A stretch of DNA of 64,000 bases, taken from positions 2,852,001-2,916,000 of the forward strand of contig NZ_CP075339.1 of assembly GCF_024399335.1 (NCBI RefSeq), given 5' to 3'. Under the pieces are notes generated by a model, which did no database searches, was not told the origin of the DNA, and saw nothing but the letters and a program-made list of their open reading frames with translations. The position numbers and the translations under genes are program-made. This stretch comes from Leucobacter aridicollis (GTDB taxonomy: Bacteria; Actinomycetota; Actinomycetes; Actinomycetales; Microbacteriaceae). Every line of letters starts with the position of its first letter. Position 1 is the first letter of the stretch. Below are positions 51,547 through 59,020 of the stretch, one piece after another.

Positions 51547-52086
51547 GTGAGTGAGCTCGTCGAAACAGTGGTGCAGGCCGTCCGCGAGGCAGGCGCGAAA
51601 CTGCGCGATTCAGGGGTGGCGCCGGAGGCGCTCGCGGTCTTCGTCCCGGAGCGACGAAAACTTCTCATCCGGCGAAAGCCGACGATGCTGCCGCTCGGGC
51701 ACGTCTGGCGGCTCGGAACGTTGATGATCGGTGCCGACGAGGGCGCCCCTCCAGCGCTCTATGTCGTCGGCAAGGCGACGCGATCGGCTCCGAGACTGCA
51801 TCCTGGCAACCAGTCGATATCGCGCGAGGAGCGCCGAGATGTCGCGGCGGCAGCGCTGAACGGCGGGTACGCCGAGGGCACCCCTGTGAACTACGACGCT
51901 GTACAGATCAATCTCGCAGAGACGGCCCTGACCGCACTTGCACCGGAGCTCCCGCTCGGCCTCGTCGACGGCCAGCTTCGGGTGCGGTGGCGTGCAGGCG
52001 CTCCGCTCGACGGCGCGCAGACGTTTGAGGCGTACCTGAGGGAGCGCTCAGACCTGCTCGCCAATCCTCCGCAGGGCGCGAGCTAA
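51547..52086 (+). CDS. Conserved hypothetical protein
   Basis: The 179-aa protein (from the GTG at 51547) begins SELVETVVQAVREAGAKLRDSG and contains a basic patch VPERRKLLIRRKPTMLPLGHVWRLG followed by an Ala/Leu-rich region. It has no signal peptide, TM helix or Cys. I recall similar short proteins in Microbacteriaceae but no defined function. It is divergent from the EamA-CYTH gene and has its own leaderless-type promoter; the frame extends upstream to 51499 without support. Confidence 0.7.
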   Translation: MSELVETVVQAVREAGAKLRDSGVAPEALAVFVPERRKLLIRRKPTMLPLGHVWRLGTLMIGADEGAPPALYVVGKATRSAPRLHPGNQSISREERRDVAAAALNGGYAEGTPVNYDAVQINLAETALTALAPELPLGLVDGQLRVRWRAGAPLDGAQTFEAYLRERSDLLANPPQGAS

Positions 52087-52114
52087 GCGAGCCCGAGCCG
52101 CGGCCCGGTGAGCC

Positions 52115-52232
52115 CCTGGGATCTGCTGCCGATTCACCGGTCTTTGGTCCTGCTGCCACGCAAAGACCCTGGGATCTGCTGCCGATTCACGAGTTCTTGG
52201 TCCTGGTGCCACGCAAAGACCTTGGGATCTGC
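52115..52232. repeat. 53-bp tandem intergenic repeat, two copies plus a partial third
   Basis: Copies at 52115-52167 and 52168-52220 differ at about four bases; a third begins at 52221 and decays after ~12 bp. Each starts CCTGGGATCTGCTGCCGATT and ends GCCACGCAAAGAC, and the first contains an internal TCTTTG / CAAAGA pair. The core GGGATCTGC also occurs at 21014. Confidence 0.75.
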
Positions 52233-52314
52233 AGTACATCTGCCGGGAGCGACGAACTTTGGCAGAGATACTGCCGATCACATACAGAACGAGCGAAACT
52301 CAGCGCGACGAGGG

Positions 52315-52716
52315 CTACTCCTCGTCCTCCTCGTCATCATCGTCCTCCTCCTCGTCCTCCTCGTCGTCCTCACCAGCAAGCCTGGCTTCGAGTGCGGCAA
52401 TCTCGGCCTGAACGGCCTCCAAAACGCCGGGTTCGTCTTCCCATAGCTCGAGAAACTCAGAGTCGGGCTCGGCCATCTCGGTGAGCAGTTCGATGGCGCG
52501 TTCGAGGTGATTGTCCAGCCGCTCAAGGTCGCCTGGCCACACCGTGCTGTGCCCAAGCACGGTGAGCAGATAGCCGGCAGCGCGAATCCGGTCGAAGTCA
52601 TCGTCGTATTTCAGCGCCTGGTCAATATGGGCGTCGATATCGATGCCCTGAAACACCTCAGCAAACCAATCTGCTGCGCCGTCGTTGTGCCACGGTGCGC
52701 TTCCCCAAGCTCCCAT
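52315..52716 (-). CDS. DUF4259 domain protein with acidic tail
   Basis: The 133-aa protein starts MGAWGSAPWHNDGAADWFAEV, the diagnostic opening of DUF4259, and continues with a helical core. It ends in a run of ~20 Asp/Glu residues, which is unusual for the family and suggests binding to a basic partner or metal. The ATG at 52716 has GGAAGG at a good distance. The function is unknown; it is probably cytoplasmic and stands alone. Confidence 0.85.
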   Translation of the reverse strand: MGAWGSAPWHNDGAADWFAEVFQGIDIDAHIDQALKYDDDFDRIRAAGYLLTVLGHSTVWPGDLERLDNHLERAIELLTEMAEPDSEFLELWEDEPGVLEAVQAEIAALEARLAGEDDEEDEEEDDDDEEDEE

Positions 52717-52818
52717 AGGTTCCACCCTTCCTTCCCCCGGATTCTCCGAGTGTCGCACCATTCTGGCGCATTGGGTGCGCCTGCCGCGACAGCCAGGCGG
52801 TGAACTCTCCGCGAAACT

Positions 52819-53931
52819 TCAAGGACTACTGGGGAGCGCAGCACCCGCACCCGCTGAGGACTCCCCTCGCCCGCGAGGCTCGGCTGGCTTCGCGAGCCGG
52901 TGTATCGTCTCAACGATACCCGGCTGCGACTTCCCACCGATCAGCGCAAGGATTAGCAGCAGCCGCGCCTTCGTGGGAGCGAGGTCGCCGATCGCGATCT
53001 CCCAGCCCAGCTTCGCGACGGCGCTCCCCGCTCCGGTTCGCGAGACGCATACGACAGGAAGCCCGTTACGAGCGGCCTCACCCGCTGCACCCGCCAGGTC
53101 GTTCGAAATCGCTCCGAATCCCATGCCGGCGATGACAAGCCCACGCACGCCGGCGTCAACATAAGCGGCAACGGCCTCGCCGCCTCCACCCGGATACGAG
53201 ACGAGGATCTCGACCCTCGGAAGTTCTTCCCCATCAGCACGGTGCGTCAGATCAACAAGCGGCTCTGCTGGGTTCCCGGGCGGGCGGACGACGTGGCGGT
53301 GCAGCACCACGGAACCGCCGAAGACGTATCCGATGGGGCCTGCGGAGGGGCTCTCGAACGGATCGGGAAGGGTCGAGTGACGTTTCACCACGTCGCGTGC
53401 GGCATGCAGCAGGTCGCCGAACACGACGACAACTCCCTGTCCGGCAGTCACACCGCTCGCGGCGACCCTGACCGCGGAAAGCAGGTTCGCTGGACCGTCT
53501 GTCCCGTGCACGAGGCGAGTCGGCGGCGTTGGTCGTTCAGGATCGCGAACTGCAAACGGCCGCATCGACCCCGTGACGATGACGGGGCGGTCCGCGGGGA
53601 CAGTGAGGTCGAGCCAGTACGCGATCTCCTCGAGCGCGTCACTTCCGCTCGTCACCACGACGGCGTCGGCAGTCGCGAGGGCGTCGTTGACGGCTTCCGA
53701 AACTCGAACAAGGTCTGCGACGCTGAGCGCGCTCGATCCGCTCGCGAGCACCTGCTCGCCGTCGAGCTCGGCAACGCTCAGCAGCTCCGGGCGAAGGTAC
53801 TCGAGCAACTCATCGACATGGAAGCCGGGGGCGCCATAGTTGATGAAGTCGTCTGGCGCGAGTGTGGAACTCGCAATGGTCCCACCGAGCCCGACGACAG
53901 CCACGTGCGGCAGCTTGGTTTCACGCGTCAT
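52819..53931 (-). CDS. L-asparaginase family protein, altered active site
   Basis: The 370-aa protein has the first asparaginase signature VVGLGGTIASS with the nucleophilic Thr. The second signature, normally HGTDTxEE, reads SGSDALEE: the catalytic Thr is replaced by Ser and Asp is kept. DGPANLLSAV and the catalytic Lys in VVKRHST are present. It should hydrolyse an amide, probably asparagine or a related compound; the altered motif suggests a different substrate. It is the last gene of a four-gene operon, overlapping the PrpD-like gene by 4 bp (ATGA). Confidence 0.85.
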   Translation of the reverse strand: MTRETKLPHVAVVGLGGTIASSTLAPDDFINYGAPGFHVDELLEYLRPELLSVAELDGEQVLASGSSALSVADLVRVSEAVNDALATADAVVVTSGSDALEEIAYWLDLTVPADRPVIVTGSMRPFAVRDPERPTPPTRLVHGTDGPANLLSAVRVAASGVTAGQGVVVVFGDLLHAARDVVKRHSTLPDPFESPSAGPIGYVFGGSVVLHRHVVRPPGNPAEPLVDLTHRADGEELPRVEILVSYPGGGGEAVAAYVDAGVRGLVIAGMGFGAISNDLAGAAGEAARNGLPVVCVSRTGAGSAVAKLGWEIAIGDLAPTKARLLLILALIGGKSQPGIVETIHRLAKPAEPRGRGESSAGAGAALPSSP

Positions 53932-55298
53932 CCGTTCGCCTCGTCTTTCGTTTCGTTTGCTGCAAGCAGCACCCGGTCAATTGCATCGATGTTAGGCGAC
54001 TCCGCAAGCCGCAGAATCGCGTCGTAGTGCGAGTCGTCGAGTCCCGTCAGCGCGGAGAACTTACGACGTTTCTCCCATGGCGCGAACGGCTCGCTCACCG
54101 CCCCTCGGGCTACCTCGCGCTGGCGGTCGAGCTTTCGCCCGTCCGCAAGCGTCACCTCCACCCGGTGTGGGGTTCGACCCTGGTCGAGCATGATGCGCTC
54201 GGCCTCCTCCGACCATGTCCGAACCGAAATTTTGTCGAGCAGTGGATGGCTACGCCGCTCGCGCACCACCTCCTGTTCGAAGTCTGTCATCGAGACCGTG
54301 CCGCCCTCGAGCGCCGCGGTCAGGGCGTACTGCATTGAAAACTTCGCCTGAGTCGGGTTCTCGGGGTGTGTGTACGGCAAGTTTGCGGCGTTGGGGCGCA
54401 GCACCGTCACGACGATCTCAGCGACGTCTGCGGCAGCGAAGCTGTGCTCGCGGATCAGGTCGAGCACCGCGTCAATCGCCAGGTGGGTTGATCCACAGCA
54501 CGGATAGAGTTTCGGAAATAGGCCAGGCTGCTCGATCGCGTGCACCGCAGACGTGTCAACGGGCTCCGTCGGCCAGTCAGCCAGCGGCGCCCCGTACAGG
54601 GCGGCGAACCCGCGCTCCCCCTCTAGGATGTCTGAGCGACCGGCTACCCCCGCCTCCGCGAAGAGTGCCGCCTCAACCGAGCTGCGCGCGGCGAAGCCTG
54701 CGTGAACAGGCTTCACTGGCGTACCGAACTGCAGTTTCAGACCGCTCGCCGTACTTACCGCGACACTCATCGCCGCGGCGGTCCGGCGGGCGTCGAGCTC
54801 GAGCAGATGCGCGACGGCTGCGGCTCCCCCGATCGGCCCGATTGTGGACGTCGCGTGCCACCCAGCGGTGTAGTGCTTCGCGGCGAGTTCACGCCCGATC
54901 TCGCGCTGCACCTGCAGACCAACGAGGTAGGCGTCAAGGAGCCCCGCACCGTCTGCCCCCGCAATGCGTGCTGCGGCAAGCAGCGCAGGAACGAGCACGG
55001 CACTCGCGTGGGTTGCGGCCCCAATGAAGTTGTCGTCGAGGTCGAGTGCGTGCGCCGCCGTGCCGTTAATCAGTGCTGCGGCTCCCGGGGAGCGAAGCTT
55101 GCCGTCGACACACATCGCAGACTCACGCGGATCCGGTTGTGATGCGGCGGCGAGCGCGCCCCGGGTCGACACGTCAGCTGCCCCGGCGATCATGCAGGCA
55201 AGCGTGTCGGCAAACGCGTCTGTCGCCGCACTCCGTCGCGCGTCGGTGACTTCAGGGCTTGACGTGACCCACTGGGCAATGCGTCCAAGCGCGGTCAC
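53928..55298 (-). CDS. MmgE/PrpD family protein
   Basis: The 456-aa protein has the MmgE/PrpD helical domain (FADTLACMIAGA, NGTAAHALDLDDNF, ATSTIGPIGGAAAVAHLL) and the second lid domain (KLYPCCGSTHLAIDAVLDL). Members include 2-methylcitrate dehydratase, cis-aconitate decarboxylase and iminodisuccinate epimerase. No methylcitrate-cycle genes are near, so it is not a standard PrpD. The start is GTG at 55298, overlapping the M20 stop (GTGA). In this operon it probably acts on a dicarboxylate or imino acid linked to amide hydrolysis. Confidence 0.88.
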   Translation of the reverse strand: MTALGRIAQWVTSSPEVTDARRSAATDAFADTLACMIAGAADVSTRGALAAASQPDPRESAMCVDGKLRSPGAAALINGTAAHALDLDDNFIGAATHASAVLVPALLAAARIAGADGAGLLDAYLVGLQVQREIGRELAAKHYTAGWHATSTIGPIGGAAAVAHLLELDARRTAAAMSVAVSTASGLKLQFGTPVKPVHAGFAARSSVEAALFAEAGVAGRSDILEGERGFAALYGAPLADWPTEPVDTSAVHAIEQPGLFPKLYPCCGSTHLAIDAVLDLIREHSFAAADVAEIVVTVLRPNAANLPYTHPENPTQAKFSMQYALTAALEGGTVSMTDFEQEVVRERRSHPLLDKISVRTWSEEAERIMLDQGRTPHRVEVTLADGRKLDRQREVARGAVSEPFAPWEKRRKFSALTGLDDSHYDAILRLAESPNIDAIDRVLLAANETKDEANG

Positions 55299-56497
55299 TC
55301 CTGAGCCTCCGCAGACGCTCCGTGCGTGCGCCATCCCCTGGCGAGCCAGCCCTCGGCAAGCGCCGCGAGCGCGGCGGCCTGGTCGTCGAGAACTGCGTCG
55401 TCGAACACGACGCGAGGCGAGTGGTTCGGCGCCGCCGTCGCCGGGTCGACGCCGTCTGGGGACGCCCCGAGCATGAATATCGTGCTCGGCACAAGTTCTG
55501 CCACGTACGCGAAGTCCTCGGAGCCCATGACCGGTTGTGGCAGCTCGGCGATTCGGTTGTCGCCGAGGAGCCCAGCGAGCTCCAACATGGCCCAGTCTGT
55601 CGCAGCCTTGTCGTTGACAGTCACCGGGTAGTCGACGTTCAGCACTACCTCAGCGGTCATGCCGTGTGCGCGAGCCAGCCCCTCAAGCTCCTCGACGAGA
55701 TCGGATCCTACGCGCGAGAGGGTCTGCGCCGAGAAGTTCCGGACAGTCGCCGCGAGCTCAACGCTTTCGGGAATAACGTTCAGCGCCTCACCCCCGCGGA
55801 TCACCGTCGGCGTGATGATCGCCGGGTCGAACGGGTCGAGCCTTCGCGCTGTGAACGACTGCATCAGGCCAACAGCCTCAGCTGCAACCGGAATCGGGTT
55901 TCGCGCGGTGTGCGGCTGGGAGCCGTGGCCTCCTCTACCGACGATCCTCACTCGCAGTTCGTTGCTCCCCGCGAGCGTGGGGCCCGAGCGGGTGAGGAAC
56001 ATCCCGCGCTGCCCCGGGCTCACATGTACGGCAAACGCCGCCCCCACCCGGGATCCGGCGGCGTCGAGCACGCCCTCGGAAAGCATGATCCGCGCGCCTC
56101 CGAGCCGCTCCTCACCCGGCTGAAACATGAAGACGACGTCGCCGTCGAGTTCACCGCGTCGCGCCGCAAGCTGCCGCGCCGCGCCGACAAGTCCAGCCAT
56201 ATGCAAGTCGTGTCCGCAGGCGTGCATTGCACCCGCCCGCTCCGACGCGTAGTCGAGCCCGCCAGGCTCCGGCACTGGCAGCGCGTCCATGTCAGCGCGG
56301 AGCAGCACCGCCCGCCCAGTCGGTCGGCCGCGAAGCACTCCAACGATTGAGCTCAGGTTCTCGGAGAACGTCAGCTCGATGCCCAGCGGGGTGAGCTCTC
56401 GCTCAATCCGCTCGCGAGTGTCTGGGAGATGCAGACCAACCTCAGGATGCCTGTGGAGGTCTCGCCTGAGTTCCTGCAGAGTTACAGCGGAGGTCAC
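55295..56497 (-). CDS. M20-family amidohydrolase (hippurate hydrolase-like)
   Basis: The 400-aa protein has the M20D metal ligands: HACGHDLHMA, GEERLGGA and, near the end, GSEDFAYV, plus the dimerisation-domain segment HGSQPH. These enzymes remove acyl groups from N-acyl amino acids or aromatic amides and act in the cytoplasm with two metal ions. It is coupled by 4-bp overlaps to the MFS gene before and the PrpD gene after. It probably performs the first hydrolysis of a compound imported by the MFS protein. Confidence 0.9.
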   Translation of the reverse strand: MTSAVTLQELRRDLHRHPEVGLHLPDTRERIERELTPLGIELTFSENLSSIVGVLRGRPTGRAVLLRADMDALPVPEPGGLDYASERAGAMHACGHDLHMAGLVGAARQLAARRGELDGDVVFMFQPGEERLGGARIMLSEGVLDAAGSRVGAAFAVHVSPGQRGMFLTRSGPTLAGSNELRVRIVGRGGHGSQPHTARNPIPVAAEAVGLMQSFTARRLDPFDPAIITPTVIRGGEALNVIPESVELAATVRNFSAQTLSRVGSDLVEELEGLARAHGMTAEVVLNVDYPVTVNDKAATDWAMLELAGLLGDNRIAELPQPVMGSEDFAYVAELVPSTIFMLGASPDGVDPATAAPNHSPRVVFDDAVLDDQAAALAALAEGWLARGWRTHGASAEAQE

Positions 56498-57783
56498 TGA
56501 CGCGCCTCCTCACCGACGAGCTTGGTTCGCTGCGCGAACGCGTCAACCGACTGGGGCGCGAGGATCGCCATCACGATGGCGAGCACCGCACCAACGCCGA
56601 GGAAGAGGAATGCCGACGTGTAGCCGTAACTGTCGAGCAGGATACCCATCGCGAGGGGAGCGACAATTCCAGCGAGCTGCCCGCCGAAGTTCACTATCGA
56701 AAATGCGCTGCCCGAGAGCTGCGTTGAGAGGGCTTTGAGCGGCACCGAGACGACGGGCACGTTGCAGAGGCCACACCCGAATATCGCGATGCATTCGAAG
56801 ATGATAAACATCGTGAGCGACTCAGATGTCGCCATGAGGATGATCGCGACGAGGCTCACTGCCATCGCTGGGGCGACGATCTTCGCGCTCGCGCCACCGA
56901 GTTTGTCAGTGAGCCGACCACCAACGTAGATGCCGATCGCGATGCACAGCGCGGGCAGCGCGAGCAGCAGACTCGAACCGCCGACCTCGATGCCACGCAC
57001 CTGTTGGAGGTACGAGGGCATCCACGTGACGACGCCCCACGTAATCAGGTTGCTGCCGAAGAACATGGCGGCGAAGATCATCATCGTCGGGTTGCGCACG
57101 AGCGCGCGCACCTGGCGCCACTGTTCTGCGCGTGCCGCGGCGCTTTCGGCTGACGGCTTCGGCACGTCGATCTTGAGCTTCGGAAGCAGGAACAGCATGA
57201 AGAAGCTGAGCACGCCAAGCCCCGCCATCGCGATGAACGTTCCTCGCCACCCAAGCAGCACGACAACGGGCGGGATCACTAGGTAGCCAACGAGCGAGCC
57301 GATACCGTTGGATGCCGAGACGATTCCCTGCGCAGTCATTCGTTGGCCTGGCGTCGTGCGCTCGGCCAGGATCTTTGCCGCTGCGCTTGGGAACGGCGCC
57401 TGCGCGGCGCCGAACAGCACACGGATTGTGAACAGCACGCCGAAGCTGCTGACGAGACCGGACAGCGCGGTAAACGCCGACCACGTGAGCATCGCGATAC
57501 CCGCGATCGGTCGGCCCCCGAAGCGATCGGTGAGCATGCCTCCCGGCACCTGCGCGAAAGCGTAGGCAAAGAAGAACCCGGAAGCGAGAAGGCCGAGCTG
57601 CGTGTTATTCAGCTCGAGGTCCGCTCCGATGAGTGGCAGCACAATGGTGATGACAAGGCGGTCGATGTAGTCAACGATCCAGGCGGCGAAGAGGATCGCG
57701 ACCGTGAATTTCACGGAGCGCGGCAGCGGTGCACGCTTCTCCTTCACCGCCGCTGTTGTGCGTTCAGCTGTGTCCCCTGACAT
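56494..57783 (-). CDS. MFS transporter (ACS family, anion:cation symporter type)
   Basis: The 429-aa protein has 12 TM helices and the features of the ACS family: DYIDRLVITIVLPLIGADLELN in TM1, GGMLTDRFGGRP as the loop 2-3 motif, and the matching GGRLTDKLGG in the second half. Such transporters import organic acids and sugar acids. The start at 57783 (MSGDTAERTT) has AGGAG 5 nt upstream; the frame upstream to 58152 lies on the regulator gene and is rejected. First gene of the operon, divergent from the Lrp-type regulator. Confidence 0.9.
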   Translation of the reverse strand: MSGDTAERTTAAVKEKRAPLPRSVKFTVAILFAAWIVDYIDRLVITIVLPLIGADLELNNTQLGLLASGFFFAYAFAQVPGGMLTDRFGGRPIAGIAMLTWSAFTALSGLVSSFGVLFTIRVLFGAAQAPFPSAAAKILAERTTPGQRMTAQGIVSASNGIGSLVGYLVIPPVVVLLGWRGTFIAMAGLGVLSFFMLFLLPKLKIDVPKPSAESAAARAEQWRQVRALVRNPTMMIFAAMFFGSNLITWGVVTWMPSYLQQVRGIEVGGSSLLLALPALCIAIGIYVGGRLTDKLGGASAKIVAPAMAVSLVAIILMATSESLTMFIIFECIAIFGCGLCNVPVVSVPLKALSTQLSGSAFSIVNFGGQLAGIVAPLAMGILLDSYGYTSAFLFLGVGAVLAIVMAILAPQSVDAFAQRTKLVGEEARQ

Positions 57784-57879
57784 GTTTTCTCCTTCGAAAA
57801 TGTTGCGGTTCCCGCACGAGGGTGATGAGCAGAACACAGCATAGAAACCGCTCGACGACATGGCGCGCATCGCAGGATT

Positions 57880-57894
57880 TATGCATATTATGGT
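57880..57894. promoter_or_regulatory. Divergent promoter/operator for the Lrp-type regulator
   Basis: TATGCATA (57880-57887) is palindromic and overlaps ATTATGGT (57887-57894). TATTAT (57886-57891) is 6 nt before the ATG at 57898 and suits a leaderless -10 box, so the regulator may bind its own promoter. Confidence 0.45.
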
Positions 57895-57897
57895 GCA

Positions 57898-58923
57898 ATG
57901 ACGCCAGAAAACTCCCTTGACGATCTGGATCTGCGTCTTATTCACGCCGTCAAACTCGCGCCGCGCGCAGCCTGGAGTGCGCTGGCACCGGTTATCGGGG
58001 TCGACGCTGCAACGCTCGCGCGGCGCTGGGCGAAGCTCACCGAGCGTGGCCAGGTCTACGTGACGGGCTACGGTACCCTCGGCACGCCGTTCACGGTCGC
58101 CGTGGCTGAGGTGCAGTGCACACCAGGGCGCGCGCACGAAGTCGCGCGCCAACTCGCGCAGGATCGTGAGGCGCTCACGATCAACCTCACCGCTGGCGCT
58201 CGCGACATTCTCGTGACAGTGGCAGTACCGGACCTCGAGGCTCTCTCGACATACGTACTGCGCGACATGGGCGGGCTCGGCGACGCGACCTCTGTACGCA
58301 CGACGGTGGTGACCTCAATGATGACCGACGCGCGCCCATGGACCCCGCGAGCCCTCTCACCCGCAGAGCAGGCCCAGGTTGCCGCGTTGCAGCCCGCGCC
58401 CCCGACGAACGCGAGGCGCCAACCGCTCGACGTGGAGCGCGCTGTCATCGCGGAGCTGAACCACGACGGCAGGGCGGCGGTCGCGTCGATCGCGCGGCGC
58501 ACCGGGCTCAGCCAAAAGCGGGTTCATGACGCAATCGCAGGGCTGCACAGTGCCGGCCTGCTGTCTGTCAGAGTTGACGTCGCTCGCACTCTGACGGCCT
58601 GGCCGCACTACGTCTGGTATTCCTTCCGCGTCCCGGCGGAGCGCGCTAGTGCGATCGCAGAAGCACTCACCAAGGTCGAGGAGGTACGCTCCGTGCTCCT
58701 CACGCTCGGAGAGAGCAACATCATGATCTCTGCATGGTTGCGCACTCTTGCCGATTCCCAGCGGTTCGAAGTGATGGTGTCGACCCGAATCCCGGATCTT
58801 GTCGTGCTCGACCGCTCACTCGTCATCGGGTCCGTGAAACACTACGGCCATATTCTCACCGGCACGGGCTTTGCGACGGGAGAGACGATCGCCCACCGCC
58901 TTCCTGAGCCGCTGGAAACTTGA
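57898..58923 (+). CDS. Lrp/AsnC-family regulator with two tandem units
   Basis: The 341-aa protein is twice the normal Lrp length. Each half has a helix-turn-helix (LDLRLIHAVKLAPRAAWSALAPVIGVD; then ERAVIAELNHDGRAAVASIARRTGLSQKRVHDAI) and a RAM-like ligand domain (FTVAVAEVQCTPG, ILVTVAVPDLEALSTYVL; VWYSFRVPAERASAIAEAL, NIMISAWLRTLADSQRFEVMV). Tandem Lrp proteins of this kind occur in Actinobacteria. It is divergent from the MFS/M20/PrpD/asparaginase operon and probably controls it in response to an amino acid or imported substrate. Confidence 0.9.
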   Translation: MTPENSLDDLDLRLIHAVKLAPRAAWSALAPVIGVDAATLARRWAKLTERGQVYVTGYGTLGTPFTVAVAEVQCTPGRAHEVARQLAQDREALTINLTAGARDILVTVAVPDLEALSTYVLRDMGGLGDATSVRTTVVTSMMTDARPWTPRALSPAEQAQVAALQPAPPTNARRQPLDVERAVIAELNHDGRAAVASIARRTGLSQKRVHDAIAGLHSAGLLSVRVDVARTLTAWPHYVWYSFRVPAERASAIAEALTKVEEVRSVLLTLGESNIMISAWLRTLADSQRFEVMVSTRIPDLVVLDRSLVIGSVKHYGHILTGTGFATGETIAHRLPEPLET

Positions 58924-58950
58924 GAAGCTGAACGGAGCGCTTGAGTTGGG

Positions 58951-59019
58951 CGCGGTGCAATGGGCCCGGTACGGCGTTTGGTCGCCGGCCGGGCCCATAC
59001 TGGCGCCCATTACACCGCG
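58951..59019. terminator. Nested long hairpin between convergent genes
   Basis: CGCGGTGCAATGGGC (58951-58965) pairs with 59005-59019 with one mismatch. A second perfect 10-bp stem, ATGGGCCCGG (58960-58969) / CCGGGCCCAT (58989-58998), overlaps it, so two alternative folds exist. The position between convergent genes suits a bidirectional terminator. Confidence 0.6.
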
Positions 59020-59020
59020 T

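Noticed and set aside
52115..52232. CRISPR array
   Set aside because: The 53-bp units are directly joined without unique spacers, there are only two full copies and no cas genes are nearby.
57784..58152. N-terminal extension of the MFS transporter
   Set aside because: It crosses the divergent promoter and is antisense to the Lrp-type gene; the ATG at 57783 has AGGAG at 5 nt.
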